The notes: generated by a model not told the origin, from the sequence alone. Positions 20,178 to 31,000 are shown, counted from the stretch's first letter. The stretch is 39,489 bases of DNA from Chara braunii (GCA_003427395.1 BFEA01000247.1:47070-86558); one strand, 5' to 3'. Program-made: numbers and translations.

Positions 20178-21014
20178 ATGGTATATATCGAGTCGGTTTC
20201 CCAAATATGCTTGGTTGGAGAGAGGGGCTCTTGCAACGTGATCAGCTTACCACTAGAGGGGAAGACCAAATACAGACCTACCAGAGAGGAGGGGTTAATA
20301 GTCCGGGACGGTGTTTTTCTGTGGGTGAGAATAGAGGCCGAAACCAGGGCCTGTGTCAGGAGAGACAGGGAGGCGACGCCCTTACGAGCGGATGTGAGCG
20401 TGAGGCTGTACTTGTCAGAGAGAGAGTGGGAGTGTCTCGTGATAGATACTGCCAGGCGTTATCCAACCCTCCTCTGTTTGGCAGCGTTAGGACGGAGGTT
20501 TGGTGCCCGGATCTTTAGAGAGTTCGCTCAGTGGAGTGGAGTAGATACCGCTGCAGTCTACACTGTGAAGTTTGCATATGATTGGGAGCTTCCTAGAGCG
20601 ACTTCTGTGAGGTCAAAGACGGTCCCTAGGTTTTTGACGGGGCTGATTTTCGGTACCGGAATGGTGCACCAGAGACTTTTAGAGGTAGTACAGAGAGTGG
20701 TCCGACTGGGGACGTCTACTGTCGAGCTTGCGTGGCTCCTTACTTATAGCTTGGACAGGGCTGTTCCCACTCGTAGAGAGCTACGCCGTGTTGTGTTTCG
20801 CATCCGGGAGGAGCTACGAGAGGTCGGGATAAGTGGAGAGGTAGATAGGGCCCGAATATTGAACAGAAGGGTAGACGACGCCTAGAAGTATCACTGTAAG
20901 GTCGGGCAGCCGGTAGTATCAGGACAGTTCGGATACAGAGAGCCGAAACTTGTGGACAAAGATTGGGTAGAGTTTACATTACTTAGTAGATCGACTGTGG
21001 GGGCAGGATTTTAG
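20178..21014 (+). pseudogene. Gag-like region, part 1, of the LTR element (function not recognised)
   Basis: ATG 20178 opens a 235-codon frame to TAG 20883-20885 and the same frame continues to TAG 21012-21014. The protein is rich in charged residues and its second half looks helical (EFAQWSGVDTAAVYTVKFAY and LRRVVFRIREELREVG). It lies where gag should lie, upstream of the pol remnant and on the same strand, but has no zinc knuckle or known capsid motif I can name. After the first stop it contains FGYREPKLVDKDWVEFTL, which resembles the start of the next frame. Alternatives are an element-specific accessory protein or a host-derived sequence. Confidence 0.45.
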
Positions 21015-21037
21015 ACGGGAGCTATGTGGAGGACTAG

Positions 21038-21682
21038 ATGCCTCACGACGAGATAGAGCACCCAGTTGAGCTTTGCCACTTCGACTATAGGGAACCCGAG
21101 TTCATTGGAGAAGATTGGGTGGAATTTACCTTACCCGGGCAAGCTGTCAGGCGAGGATATTTGGATAAAGTAAATAAGGAGTGGAGATCTATCCTGTTGA
21201 GGCCGGGGGTCTGGTTGCTGGTCGCACCCCAGGTAGGGTGTGAGTTCGACAGGAGAGGCGGGCTAATAGAAGAATCCCTGGAATTGGCGGTCAGAGGTTT
21301 CCTCTACTATCAGTCTTCCGTTCTAGCGGACATAGTTTTCCAAGTCGTAGAACGAAGTCGGTGGGATCCGGTCTTAGGGGTAATTCCGAGTCTCGACTCT
21401 CATACTTGGGCAGACAAGGTAACAGCGCGACGCATACTGCAGGAAGTGGTCGACAAGCTAAAGGGGAAGGAACGCTGCTACGACAGGGACTATAGGTCGG
21501 TAGTGGTCTCGCTTCGACTGGCTAAAGAAGGATTCTTGCCCCAACCCGAACAAGCTTTGAGGCTGCCCGTCCCGGGTTTTGTCTTGGAAGGCTTTCTAGG
21601 GGGACTTGGCCGCCTTATTGAGGTCTACCGAGCCTTCCTCGAGATTAGAAACATTTTGAGAAACAGTGACGAAGAGGGTTGA
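21038..21682 (+). CDS. Gag-like region, part 2 (uncharacterised, 214 residues)
   Basis: The frame from ATG 21038 is uninterrupted. Near its start it carries FDYREPEFIGEDWVEFTLPG, a second copy of the motif seen at about 20927-20995. The rest is mixed helix-like sequence (IEESLELAVRGFLYYQS, ILQEVVDKLKGKERCYDRDY) with no catalytic motif I recognise. It overlaps the RNase H remnant by 17 bp; since protease and reverse transcriptase are missing between them, the junction near 21660 is probably a deletion endpoint and the C-terminus may not be native. Placement suggests Gag or a protein between Gag and Pol. Confidence 0.45.
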   Translation: MPHDEIEHPVELCHFDYREPEFIGEDWVEFTLPGQAVRRGYLDKVNKEWRSILLRPGVWLLVAPQVGCEFDRRGGLIEESLELAVRGFLYYQSSVLADIVFQVVERSRWDPVLGVIPSLDSHTWADKVTARRILQEVVDKLKGKERCYDRDYRSVVVSLRLAKEGFLPQPEQALRLPVPGFVLEGFLGGLGRLIEVYRAFLEIRNILRNSDEEG

Positions 21683-21887
21683 CCCAACGGCGGTGGCAGC
21701 CGTCCTACAGAAAGACTTTTTGTTGACGGATCCTACAATTACTAGATGGCTCATGCATATAAGAATGTTCGACTATGTGGTGGAACGGATATCGGGGGCT
21801 AAGAATTCGGTTGCAGATGGCTTATCAAAAATTCCGTTAGAGGAAGGGAACCTAGGATCGCCCGGAGGAGTTGACAAGTTTTTATAG
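21666..21887 (+). pseudogene. C-terminal remnant of gypsy RNase H
   Basis: Residues DPTITRWLMHIRMFDYVVERISGAKNSVADGLSKI (motifs RWLMHIRMFDY and NSVADGLS) match the end of the gypsy RNase H and connection to integrase, where the last conserved residues are the ADALSR-type motif. Everything upstream of it in pol is missing. A TAG at 21885-21887 separates it from the integrase in the same frame, so pol probably ran through here originally. Confidence 0.75.
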
Positions 21888-22796
21888 ATGGAGATAGGTT
21901 CTCTAAGAGTAGAGACAAGTACGGACAGGACTCCGCTGTTCCTCGAGAACCTCTATACGGGGAAATACCACCGGATAGGGCGATATCTCATAGGTGAGGC
22001 CGAGTTGGATGACAGGGTTAGGAAGGAGGCCCAACAGTATTGCTTAAGAGCGAGTGGCCTCTTTAAGAGGTCACCTAAGAACGGGATGCCTATGAGGGTC
22101 GTCTGTGACGAGGATGAGCAACGAGACATAATAGCGGAACTTCACGACAACATTGTTGGGGGACACAGAGGAGTGAAAAGAACCTTTGAGAAGATCAGGA
22201 ACCTTAATTGGTGGGATGGTCTATATAGGGATGTGGAAGCGTATTGTCTCACATGCGTGGAGTGTCAGAAAATGGTTGTGGTTAAGTATAAGGAACCACT
22301 GTTTCCTTCGTATCCTACAGCTGTACGTCAAAAAGTTCACGTGGATTTAGTTAAGATACCCAAAGGAGAAGGGGGAATGAATTATATCATGGACATTAGG
22401 GACGACTTGACCGGGTTTGTAAAGGCATGGCCATTGAAGCAAAAAACAGGCAAGGCTGTAAGCCAATATCTAACGGAGTATATCACTCGGTATGGTTGTG
22501 TGGGGAAGATTATTATGGATAGGGGGTCAGAATTTATGGCCAAAGAAGCCCAGGAGCTGCTCCAGAAAGCAGGGATACGGGTGTCGCTATCTATGGCATA
22601 CCATCCCCAAACTAACGCTCCCGTAGAGAGAGGACATCAGTCTCTAGTGAATGCGCTCGCCAAATGGTGCGAAGGTAGGGAGAAGAAGTGGCCTAGGTAC
22701 CTAAGATTGTCTGGGCGGATAATATTACCGTTCGATCAACTACGGGGTATCCACCCTACTCTTTGTGGTTTGGCAGACACTGCGCCTTATCAATAG
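21888..22796 (+). pseudogene. Gypsy-type integrase: HHCC zinc-binding and DDE core domains
   Basis: Integrase joins the cDNA copy to chromosomal DNA. H86 and H93, then C123 and C126 (spacing H-6-H-29-C-2-C) form the N-terminal zinc-binding domain. D153 (in HVDLVKIP), D211 (in IIMDRGSEF) and E247 (in NAPVERGH) form the catalytic triad with exactly 35 residues between the last two. YHPQTNAPVERGHQSL is the usual signature around the Glu. The first part overlaps nothing; the frame is the same as the RNase H remnant. It ends at TAG 22794-22796 because of a one-base loss near 22757-22765; the true continuation is in the next frame. The catalytic residues themselves are intact. Confidence 0.9.
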
Positions 22797-23599
22797 AATT
22801 CCATATCGATTTTTGGCAGACGATTGACTGGAAGAAAGTCTCGACTAGAGAACAATTGTTGGCCGCAAGAATCAAACAAATAGCTGAGACTCTTAAGGAT
22901 AGCACCCTGGATGCTACGGAAAAGCTAAAGACCCAGAGGGGAAAGGAGAAGGAGAGATGGGATAAGCATATCCGAGTCAGGCAAGAAGGGATACCCGAGG
23001 GAGGTCTAGTCTTGCTTTACGATTCTTCGTTAGAAAGGACATGGACTGGGAAAATAGCGAACCGATGGATGGGGCCCTATCGTGTGCTAAAAAGGCTGGA
23101 AGGTGGAGCCTATCTGATAGAGGAACTACATGGGACTACGTGGGCGGAACCAGTATCGGGTGCTCGCTTAAAAGTCTCTAGGGAACGAAAGGAGCCTACC
23201 TTGCATTTGCGGAAGGATAAAAAAGAAGTCGACAAGCGACTAAAAGGATGTCTGGAGAAGCGCGAAGCAGACCCTACAAGGGTGGTTACTCATGAGACAG
23301 GAGAATCCTCTAAGGTGTCTACAAGAAAAGGGAAAGAGAAGGCCCTAGGGGTCAAGGGTAGACAATGGAAAGGCACGAGGATGAAGAAGTGCGAAGTCGT
23401 AGAGTCGGCCGGGTTGAGGAAGGAAGAGAATCGAAAGGGCAAGGGGACTATTAAGGCCATACTGGTAGTGGACAAGACAGAGAGTCAGCGCCGCTATGAG
23501 AACAGGGAACGGAGGTCCACCAACCGATTAGGGGTCAAAAAAAGATCAATTAAGAAGAAGCAAAGAAAGAAGAAAAAGCAACAAAAAAAGACTCGGTAA
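22763..23599 (+). pseudogene. Integrase C-terminal domain (GPY/F type) with long lysine-rich tail
   Basis: The frame begins at LWFGRHCALSIEF, directly continuing the integrase core after the frameshift, and includes RTWTGKIANRWMGPYRVLKR, the GPY/F motif at residues 104-106 of this frame, and SGARLKV, typical of gypsy integrase C-termini. From about residue 140 on it becomes very basic, ending with RRSIKKKQRKKKKQQKKTR-like sequence of more than 100 residues. No chromodomain aromatic cage is visible. A basic tail could bind DNA or act as a nuclear signal; that role is inferred. It ends 120 bp before the right LTR, as expected for the last pol domain. Confidence 0.85.
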
Positions 23600-23698
23600 G
23601 GAAAAAGAAGACAATCTTGGATTGATGGGTAGAGATTAGGAGTCATTTTTTTTTACTCCCTCTTTCCTGGATGCACCCAGATCGCTCGCCGGGGACGT

Positions 23699-23716
23699 CG
23701 AGAATGGGGGGGGGAC
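23699..23716 (+). promoter_or_regulatory. Polypurine tract-like sequence
   Basis: GAGAATGGGGGGGGGA immediately precedes the right LTR, where plus-strand priming would start. Three or four non-purine bases separate it from TGTCGGG, so either the LTR starts slightly earlier than 23720 or the site has mutated. Confidence 0.5.
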
Positions 23717-23719
23717 TGC

Positions 23720-24551
23720 TGTCGGGCGGCTCCAACCCTACGCCGCCCTTTACTTCTCTTACAAGGGCGCGCTACAAGGTTTCTATTTGATTGGTTTCTA
23801 CCTGGCAGGGGCTCACCGACCACGGGTAAAATTCCACGACAGGCTGATGGAATGGATGGTCGGCCTACGATATTCAGTTCAAACGGGCTCGAGCATTGAG
23901 CAGTGGTAATTTTGGGAAGAGGACCCAAGACGTAAGCTACCGATGAACACAAAGAGGCTACCACAACGAACAACTACCGCGGGGTTGAACGAGAGGGTGC
24001 GACCGTGAAGGGTCGAGACGATACTAAAAGCCGGCGAATGGTCGAGGGGACGGAGGCACCGGGAGTTTACTGTGAGGCTACGTGCGTTTTGAGCGATGAT
24101 GGTGTCCGAAGTTGCCTCAAGTGACCAGATTCTAGAAGGCACCCTGCATGAATAAGCGGTGGGATCGGGCCTGCGCAGGGGCCTCGACACTAAGAGGAGA
24201 ATGGTGCGGGCTTAGGACTCGGAGGCAGGCCTCCCTGCCTAGAATTTTGGGAGGGCCCGCGTGACTTTTACAAAGGGGGTTGGTACCACTTATGAGTGGG
24301 GACCACCAAGCCCAAGGCAGGCCCGCGGCAGGCTCGGGAATAGGTCCGGTGTCGGGGCGCTGCAAAAGGTCCGGTTCCCGACAAAAAGGCTGCCCTCGAC
24401 AAAAACTTTTCGGGGGCCTAATCAGGCCCGGGCGCAGGTTCGGTACCAGGGCGCTGCAACTGCAACAGGCCCACGTCGATACCTTGAAGCCGTGAGTGGG
24501 CCGAGGCCGAAAGCTGCAGACTTTATAAGCCCAACAGGGCTAAAGTTCGGG
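23720..24551 (+). repeat. 3' long terminal repeat (right copy)
   Basis: Starts TGTCGGGCGGCTCC and matches the left copy throughout with about 30 substitutions and no indel. The TATA box is at 24522-24529. Homology ends at AAGTTCGGG/CA, giving a TG...CA outline on this copy. The flank then changes to AT-rich sequence. Confidence 0.8.
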
Positions 24552-25621
24552 CATGAATACGTAGTCACAAGGATGACGTACTATGTAGTACCCATAACCA
24601 CGCAGTCCTCAATGAATTTGAGGGTCATTTTTGACATTCAAATACTGGTTGACACTCGACTTGAGGTGTTAATCTCATGGTTTTAGACAATCAGAAAAGT
24701 GATTGTGAGTTCTACCCTCTTCTGCATACTGCTAAAAGGAGTGGTAGGCGGGCCTCGACCCTTTTGTGGCGGCGAAACTTCCTCGACTCTTAGGAAGAGG
24801 CTCCATCTTCGGAGGCCTTGGAACATGTTAAGGGTTTTACTTTGACAGCCACCACAGACCTCAATGTCCATCTATGAACTCAACAAGCAAAACCAAAGGG
24901 AATCTCTTTTTAATCTTACCCCAAATTGCGCAACCCTTGCACTTGGTCAAAACAGACCACGCGAGTTCACCGAATACGAAGATAGTTAGATTATTAAACA
25001 CGAGACGATCAGTCTCACAATCACAATGTGACGTTCTTCAAAATATCAGAATGATTGCAGACAGGGTCAAATCCTGACTTCAAATCATAAAACATACATG
25101 TAATCATAAAAGATTCAATATTATTGGACCACACACTACACGGGGTCAACTTCAACCACTCTCTGCACTCACACCCCTTGCCCTATTCACACAAACCTTA
25201 ACCTTTGTTCAACCTTCCAAAAGAAAAATACTCGGTCCTTTTTAAATATTTATTTAATAAAAATTTATGTAAAAGCCCCAAAAAATATTTCAACCTACAT
25301 CGGTCAAGACCTTAGGTTGAGTTGCGAAAATGAGTTGGAGTTGAGTTCGAGACTGACAAATCGGCAACCAACTTGTTATCAATGATAACAGAAGATGCTC
25401 CTTGCATAATCAGTCTGAAACTCGTCATGCCTTGGATCAAAATTAACGAAGAGGACCTGTAACACAACAAAAACAAACATTCAAACTATACTTAAGTATA
25501 TGGAGAATAAAACCTCATATCTCATCCCACCGAACTCCTCGTATGACTAAGTCTAAAATGTATCCCTGATTGATATTAAAAAATTAAGGAAACTTTCGGG
25601 AACATTTTCCGGAGAGAAAGC
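24552..25621. other. AT-rich sequence without recognisable gene
   Basis: Base composition falls sharply in GC to the right of the LTR element. Short frames have no resemblance to a family. I see no strong hairpin or repeat. Confidence 0.5.
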
Positions 25622-26330
25622 GTTTTTTTTCATAATTTATACTAATTAAATATGAAATATAAAGTAAGACTTTGATTGTATAAAATCCAATTTTGTTTTA
25701 CTCCCCGATTTAGTAAAAATGTTGGCAACCGTTTCCCTAGAGAAGTGGACTTCCAAGATTTATACTAAGTTAGATATGTGTTTTTTTCATAATTTATACT
25801 AATTAAATATGAAATATAAAGTAAGACTTTGATTGTATAAAATCAAATTTTGTTTTACTCCCCGAATTAGTAAAAATGTTGGCAACCGTTCCCCTAGAGA
25901 AATGAACTTCCAAGATTTATACTAAGTTAGATATAGACTCAAAAACCGAACTTGGACTATGCATAGATAAAATTTAACTGACGTTTTAAATTTGTAGAAA
26001 TTTTGGTAGTACTTCCCCTAGCGAAAGTCTCTTCCAAAAATTTATACAAAGCTAAATATGAATCCTAACAAATAATAATTTTGATTTCACAAGTCAATTT
26101 TTGTCAAACTCCCTAAATGAGTAAAAATTCCGGCAGCACTTCCCGTAGAGAAGTAAACTTTCAAGATTTATACCAAGTCAGATATGTAATTAAGACAAAA
26201 GTCTAAATTTTACCAAGACAAAATTTGACTAACTTTTTTATATTTGTAGAAATTTAGGCAGCACTTCCCCTAACGAAAGTGCATTTTCAAAATTTATACA
26301 AAACCAGATACAAAATCATAACAACTAAAC
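25622..26330 (+). repeat. Satellite-like tandem array, 157-bp and about 125-bp units
   Basis: Two 157-bp copies (CATAATTTATACTAATTAAA at 25631 and 25788) are nearly identical. After them more diverged units of about 125 bp continue: the segment TTCCAAGATTTATAC and variants recurs near 25751, 25908, 26032, 26158 and 26283, each preceded by CTTCCCCTAGAGAAAG-like sequence and AGTAAAAAT or TAGAAAT. The 157-bp unit equals a 125-bp unit plus a 32-bp partial repeat. Confidence 0.8.
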
Positions 26331-26540
26331 TTTGATAAGCTAAAATTTAGACTAACTGTTATGGTTCCAACTCATGGCGTACATCTAAACCTACTACCTA
26401 TCAAAAAACCACTACCACTTAGACTTGAATCATAAGCAAGGAGACACATACAACCAAAGTAAGTCTCTCACTAAATCCCAAGTTGGTTAATAATTAATTG
26501 ATTTATCAAGTAATTAACCATTACCCATTTTACATATCGC

Positions 26541-27307
26541 TCGACGCTAGATTATTCTGCTTAGAAACAATGTCTATTATACCGTAGGTTATACACAAAC
26601 AGATTGCACAACAATTTCTTTCTTTTTCAGACATATGACTAACTTATTATGCTTATAAACAATTTCTAGACGCCCTTAACTAATTAAATACCATAAGTTT
26701 AAATAAATCTTTGCCTTTGTTTTTTTATATCGGCAAGAGACTGAACCATTATGCTTAGAAACAATGATAAACTGGATCAGTTTACTTCCAATTATACTTT
26801 TAACTTCACTTCTCTTCTTAGTGACGTGAATTAAGCTAGATCATTCTACCTCGAAACAATATTTACTTTCTTGTTCACATGCACATATAAATAAATATTT
26901 CAATGTATACCCGTTTTGCATTTAGTGTGTGACGTCGGGCTAAACCATTATGGTTATAAACAATGTTTAACCTTCCACAACAAAAACCTCCCTTAGAATA
27001 AAACAAGAGACCGAACCATTCTACATAGGAAAATATTCAGTCTATCTCAATGACACACAAAAGCATAAAGTTGGACCATTCTGCTTAGAAACAATGTTCA
27101 ACTTCAGTCAGAAACCCCAAAAGAAACATGTAGATCAAACCATTCTTCTTATAAGCAATGTTTGGTCTCACAAATCAGATAGTCAAACCCTAAAAAAAAT
27201 AAACACAACAACCAGATCATTTTGCTTAGAAACAATGTCTAGTCCTCCAGAAAATAAATGAAGAAACACAACACTGAGTCATTTTGCTTCGAAACAATGA
27301 CCAACCT
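26541..27307 (+). repeat. Array of about ten hairpins with a conserved 12-nt loop
   Basis: A motif with core CATT-CTGCTTAGAAAC-AATG recurs at about 26551, 26644, 26747, 26840, 26944, 27016, 27076, 27139, 27219 and 27279 (60-105 bp apart). Sequence between copies is unrelated. Flanking bases differ between copies yet pair with each other: AAA/TTT, TCAAAC/GTTTGG, TTGGA/TTCAA, ACCGAA/TTCAGT. Most copies have a single unpaired C or T in the left arm just outside CATT. Three copies (about 26644, 26747 and 26840) pair poorly beyond the CATT/AATG core. Confidence 0.75.
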
Positions 27308-27662
27308 TTTAGATGACCTGGTCAGACACACGCAATACCACGTTCCTCCCACCTTCCCGCAGTTCATAACTTAATATGATTTAAAACAATAAGGCGAATT
27401 TGAGATTCATACATGTTTTCTTTCAACTTAATCCGATTTAGTTCAGATAAAAAAACTATAAACATAAGATTGTATACATACTAAAAAGATAAACATACAG
27501 AGATGTACTGATGGGGGATTAGTTGATTCACTCAAAATTAAAAAAAAAATACATGACGATTCCCTGTCTCTAGAACCTCGCTTAGTTTTCAGTTGAGCGC
27601 CAAACGGTTATCGGGTAGTTGAAAATTTAAGAATGAAAATTCTGAAGTGGGAGTTTTTGGCA
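27308..27662. other. No recognisable feature
   Basis: AT-rich spacer between the hairpin array and the repeat cluster, with an A run at 27539-27549. Nothing coding was seen. Confidence 0.5.
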
Positions 27663-28030
27663 GTCTGAAAATCCTGAATGGTCCTGAAGTGGTGAAAAGG
27701 TTCGAAGACCATGAAAACCACATGTTTAGGCAGGCCGCATCCTGAAGTGGTGAAGGGTGTCCTGAAGTGGTCAAGTGAGAGTTTTGGGAAGTCTGAAAAT
27801 CCTGAATGGTTATGAAGTGGTGAAAGGTCCGAAGACCATGAAAACCACCCTTCACCACTCGAGGATGTAGCCTGCCTAAACATGTGGTTTTTAGGGTCTT
27901 CGGAGCTTTCACCACTTCAGGACCATACAGGATTTTCATACCTGAATGGTCCTGAAGTGGTGAAAGGTCCGAAGACCCTGAAAACCACTTGTTTAGGCAG
28001 ACAACATCCTGAAGTGGTGAAGGGTGTCAT
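27663..28030. repeat. Repeat cluster in +, +, -, + order
   Basis: A unit of about 90 bp (containing CCTGAATGGTCCTGAAGTGG, GGTCCGAAGACC and CATGTTTAGGCAGG) is present at 27663-27760 (+), 27791-27848 (+, truncated), 27847-27940 (-) and 27941-28030 (+). The inverted third copy can pair with either neighbour over about 80-90 bp. An open minus-strand frame here is a by-product of the repeats. Confidence 0.85.
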
Positions 28031-31000
28031 GAAATGGTGATGAAAAATACGACTGTTGTTAGCCTTCTCTCAGTTGAGCTCCCGCAATCGGTGGGCGGAC
28101 CCCACAAGGTCTTGCTGCGCTCTTACAAGTTTCCAATCCCGCCAGCCACCTTCCTCGTGTAAACAAAGGATTAGACTGAGAGTAAGAAAGGCAGATGGAG
28201 AGGTCGTTTAGTCACCCAGATACAAGAGATGTGCACTTAAACTTACGTGAGGGCCTTGAAACCTTGATACGCCTGAGAGCCCTGCAATGGTGGCAAAAAA
28301 CATAGTAAACTGGCCAAATTGTGGTCAACGCAGAGTGAATGGCGCCCTGATAGTTCTCAAAGTCGCAGCATTGACCCCCTTTCCAGAGCTTGAACACTCC
28401 CCCAAGTCACAATGTCGTTACCTCTGACCAAAACACTGCAGCAGAGCTTAGAAAGGTTGCATTTGAATAGAGTATACCCAATATGCTATATTTGAATTGC
28501 CGGCAATAGTACAACAATATACATTAACCGAGCGTCGTGTAATGCACAATGTAAGCACAACACTAGCAACAAGGCACTGCAAGCGTACCGTGAGTGTCCT
28601 TAAGGATACACAACAAAGGGCACACTATTGTGCAGAGAGAGTTTGTACAGTGCAAGACCCTAGTAAGTCACATCGCCACACAGTAAAAGTTATGTGATTG
28701 TACTGCAAGCGCACAATAGAAAGCCCTGCAACTCTTGAATCATAACCAACAACAATTGCCTAGCACAACAACAAAATGCTCAACTTAGCAGCAGCGCAAC
28801 GAACATATATCAGTAAAAAGCAGCAATGCACAACAAAGTAGAATAGCACCACACAGTGTGATGCAAAAAAAAACACAACAAAATCGTTTGCGTGGCAACA
28901 ACAAATAATAAACAACAATAATTCCTCCTTTACTCAGCGCCCGGACTCCGATCCCACGACAGAATGAGTAGCAATCCGCTTGTAGCAGTAACAACGAAGA
29001 CACAACGCAATATCGACATGAACAAAAGTATAGTTATAATTTGCTCATTTAGCACTGAAACGCCCTTGTGAAAAACACAGTAACCTGTTTCTGCATAGCA
29101 ACACTCCTATGATTCTTCAAACCAATAGCCCGGTCAAACTCACATATGAATTGCCTGTTGTAATTGCTCCCCACTTAGTCAAAATTAGCTAACTGCGGTT
29201 AGCTCACATACTTGCCAAGTCGTTGCTCTCCCATGATCAAACTTGGTTCACTATTGTGCTTCAACAGTGGAGGGTCGCTCAACAGTCCGACTAGCAAGGC
29301 TCGTTGAAGCTTGATCTCTCCCTCTCTCTCCATGTGCGTGCAACTTCAATACCGTAGGCATCTTTAGCAAGTTCGAGGAAGGTAAGTCCTCTCTCTCCTC
29401 TCTCTTCGCCAATTCCACTACCGACTATGCACTAGAGGTTGCCTTCTGCACGCATCCAATCCAAGCAAACGAGATCATCCAACTGGTAAGTTGTTTTTCA
29501 TCCTCGCTGATCTCCTCCCATCGTACTCTCCCATCTCGACTCCTAGTCATCTTCTTCATCCATGGTCGGCCTATCCGTCTGATGCACCTATTCGTAGCCA
29601 CGGTCTGGCACATAATGCATCTGGCTCTAATCGCTGGTTGGATTCATGCATTCTCCATAAAAACAGAGACGCCTGTCGAGATGTAGGTAACAAATACGGA
29701 AGGCAGCATCGTCTGGTGATCACGATAACGACCACGAGGCACAATACCGAAATTGCTACCTATGGCCCAATAAGAACGACCGTGAAAAACAACAACTCAG
29801 TGACCACATAGTGGGCTATGGGTGCTTAGGTGGCAAACTCTAAGCGCATCCACATCCGCATGCCCCCCACTTTCTCTCATTCTCCCCATATCGTGATCTT
29901 GACAATGGTCACTAGGATGTCAAGCACAATGATGCGCGGATCTCTACAAAGGTCAGCCACGAGATCAAGATGAGCTACAGCAGAAAGACGACGACCACAG
30001 ATTAATGAGCGATCGCCACAAGTAGCACTGGTGGTTGTCACCAGTTACAACATGAACACCACTCAGATGTCGACGACGACCCGAAATACTAGATCAAACA
30101 TACGTGGCCACGAAGATAAAGAATGGTTACAATCGAAATCGCTCAAAAGCTTCGCATGTGCAAATAGATCCAACCTTGAAACGACGACTTCCAACATCGA
30201 AAAAAATATTTGTAAAAAGAATCACTGAATCTTTCGCTAGAACATGGGCAGATGTAGCCCCCCTAAGCGTGACCACCACAACAATGAAAGAGGGGACCAC
30301 TGCTATGGTAAAGAAGGAGATCACGATGAATTCAACCAAACATGAAAAAGAGGATCCGGATGACTATGGAAGGAAACGAACGTGATGATTGTCATGGTGA
30401 ACTCCCGAATGAAGGTAATTAGCGAAAAAACGACGACCTGCGGAACAAGGACACGCTCAAACATGCACGATAAGCATGATGAACACGAGATGTCCGATAC
30501 ACACGAGCAGTCGATGATGACCTCCAAGGCAAGTTAAAGATGGCAACAAGGGTGTCAACGAGGGTGACAATGATGGAGAAGATGAATACGACAACGGGGA
30601 TCCCAAGACGACCACTATGAGGAGCATGAGGGACGCGATCGTGGTAACGACGAGCGGCGGGCCATCAAGGTTTCTCTCCACTACTCACCAAATGTGCAAA
30701 ATTAGAATGAGTTTATGCTAGAACATGGGATAATATTTTTTCATTCCCCACTTATTGCTGCCTTATTTCCCATGCACTTACCCAGGCCCCACGTCCTCAC
30801 TCACCCAGGTTGTCCCCTTCTCTTCAACAACCTTTGATTATATGAATGCACTATACCATTAACACAACCAGGCTCAATCACGATCGGGGAGAGGAAAAAC
30901 TAAGTCGCTAAAACGAAATCCTCAGGCTGATGAAGCATGGCTCCAACAACACCCAACGCCAAGACGAACGAGCCGCTTATAATTAACGATCACCACGTGA

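Larger units (their letters stand above)
15168..24551 (+). mobile_element. Degenerate Ty3/gypsy-type LTR retrotransposon
   Basis: Two direct repeats of about 833 bp lie 8552 bp apart. Between them, on the plus strand, are gag-like sequence, an RNase H C-terminal remnant and an integrase, and a G-rich polypurine-like tract just before the right repeat. About 30 substitutions and no indel separate the repeats by eye (roughly 96% identity), so insertion is moderately old. Protease, reverse transcriptase and most of RNase H are deleted; the integrase carries a one-base frameshift. Integrase order after RNase H is the gypsy order. I could not identify a primer binding site directly after the left repeat or a target-site duplication outside the pair, which is the main weakness of the call. 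Confidence 0.8.

Noticed and set aside
26551-26575. Hammerhead ribozyme core suggested by the GAAAC in the loop
   Set aside because: The CUGANGA box and the third stem are missing.
26541-27307. CRISPR-like array of regularly spaced short repeats
   Set aside because: Repeats are degenerate, spacing varies from 60 to 105 bp, and the surroundings are eukaryotic mobile elements with no Cas genes.
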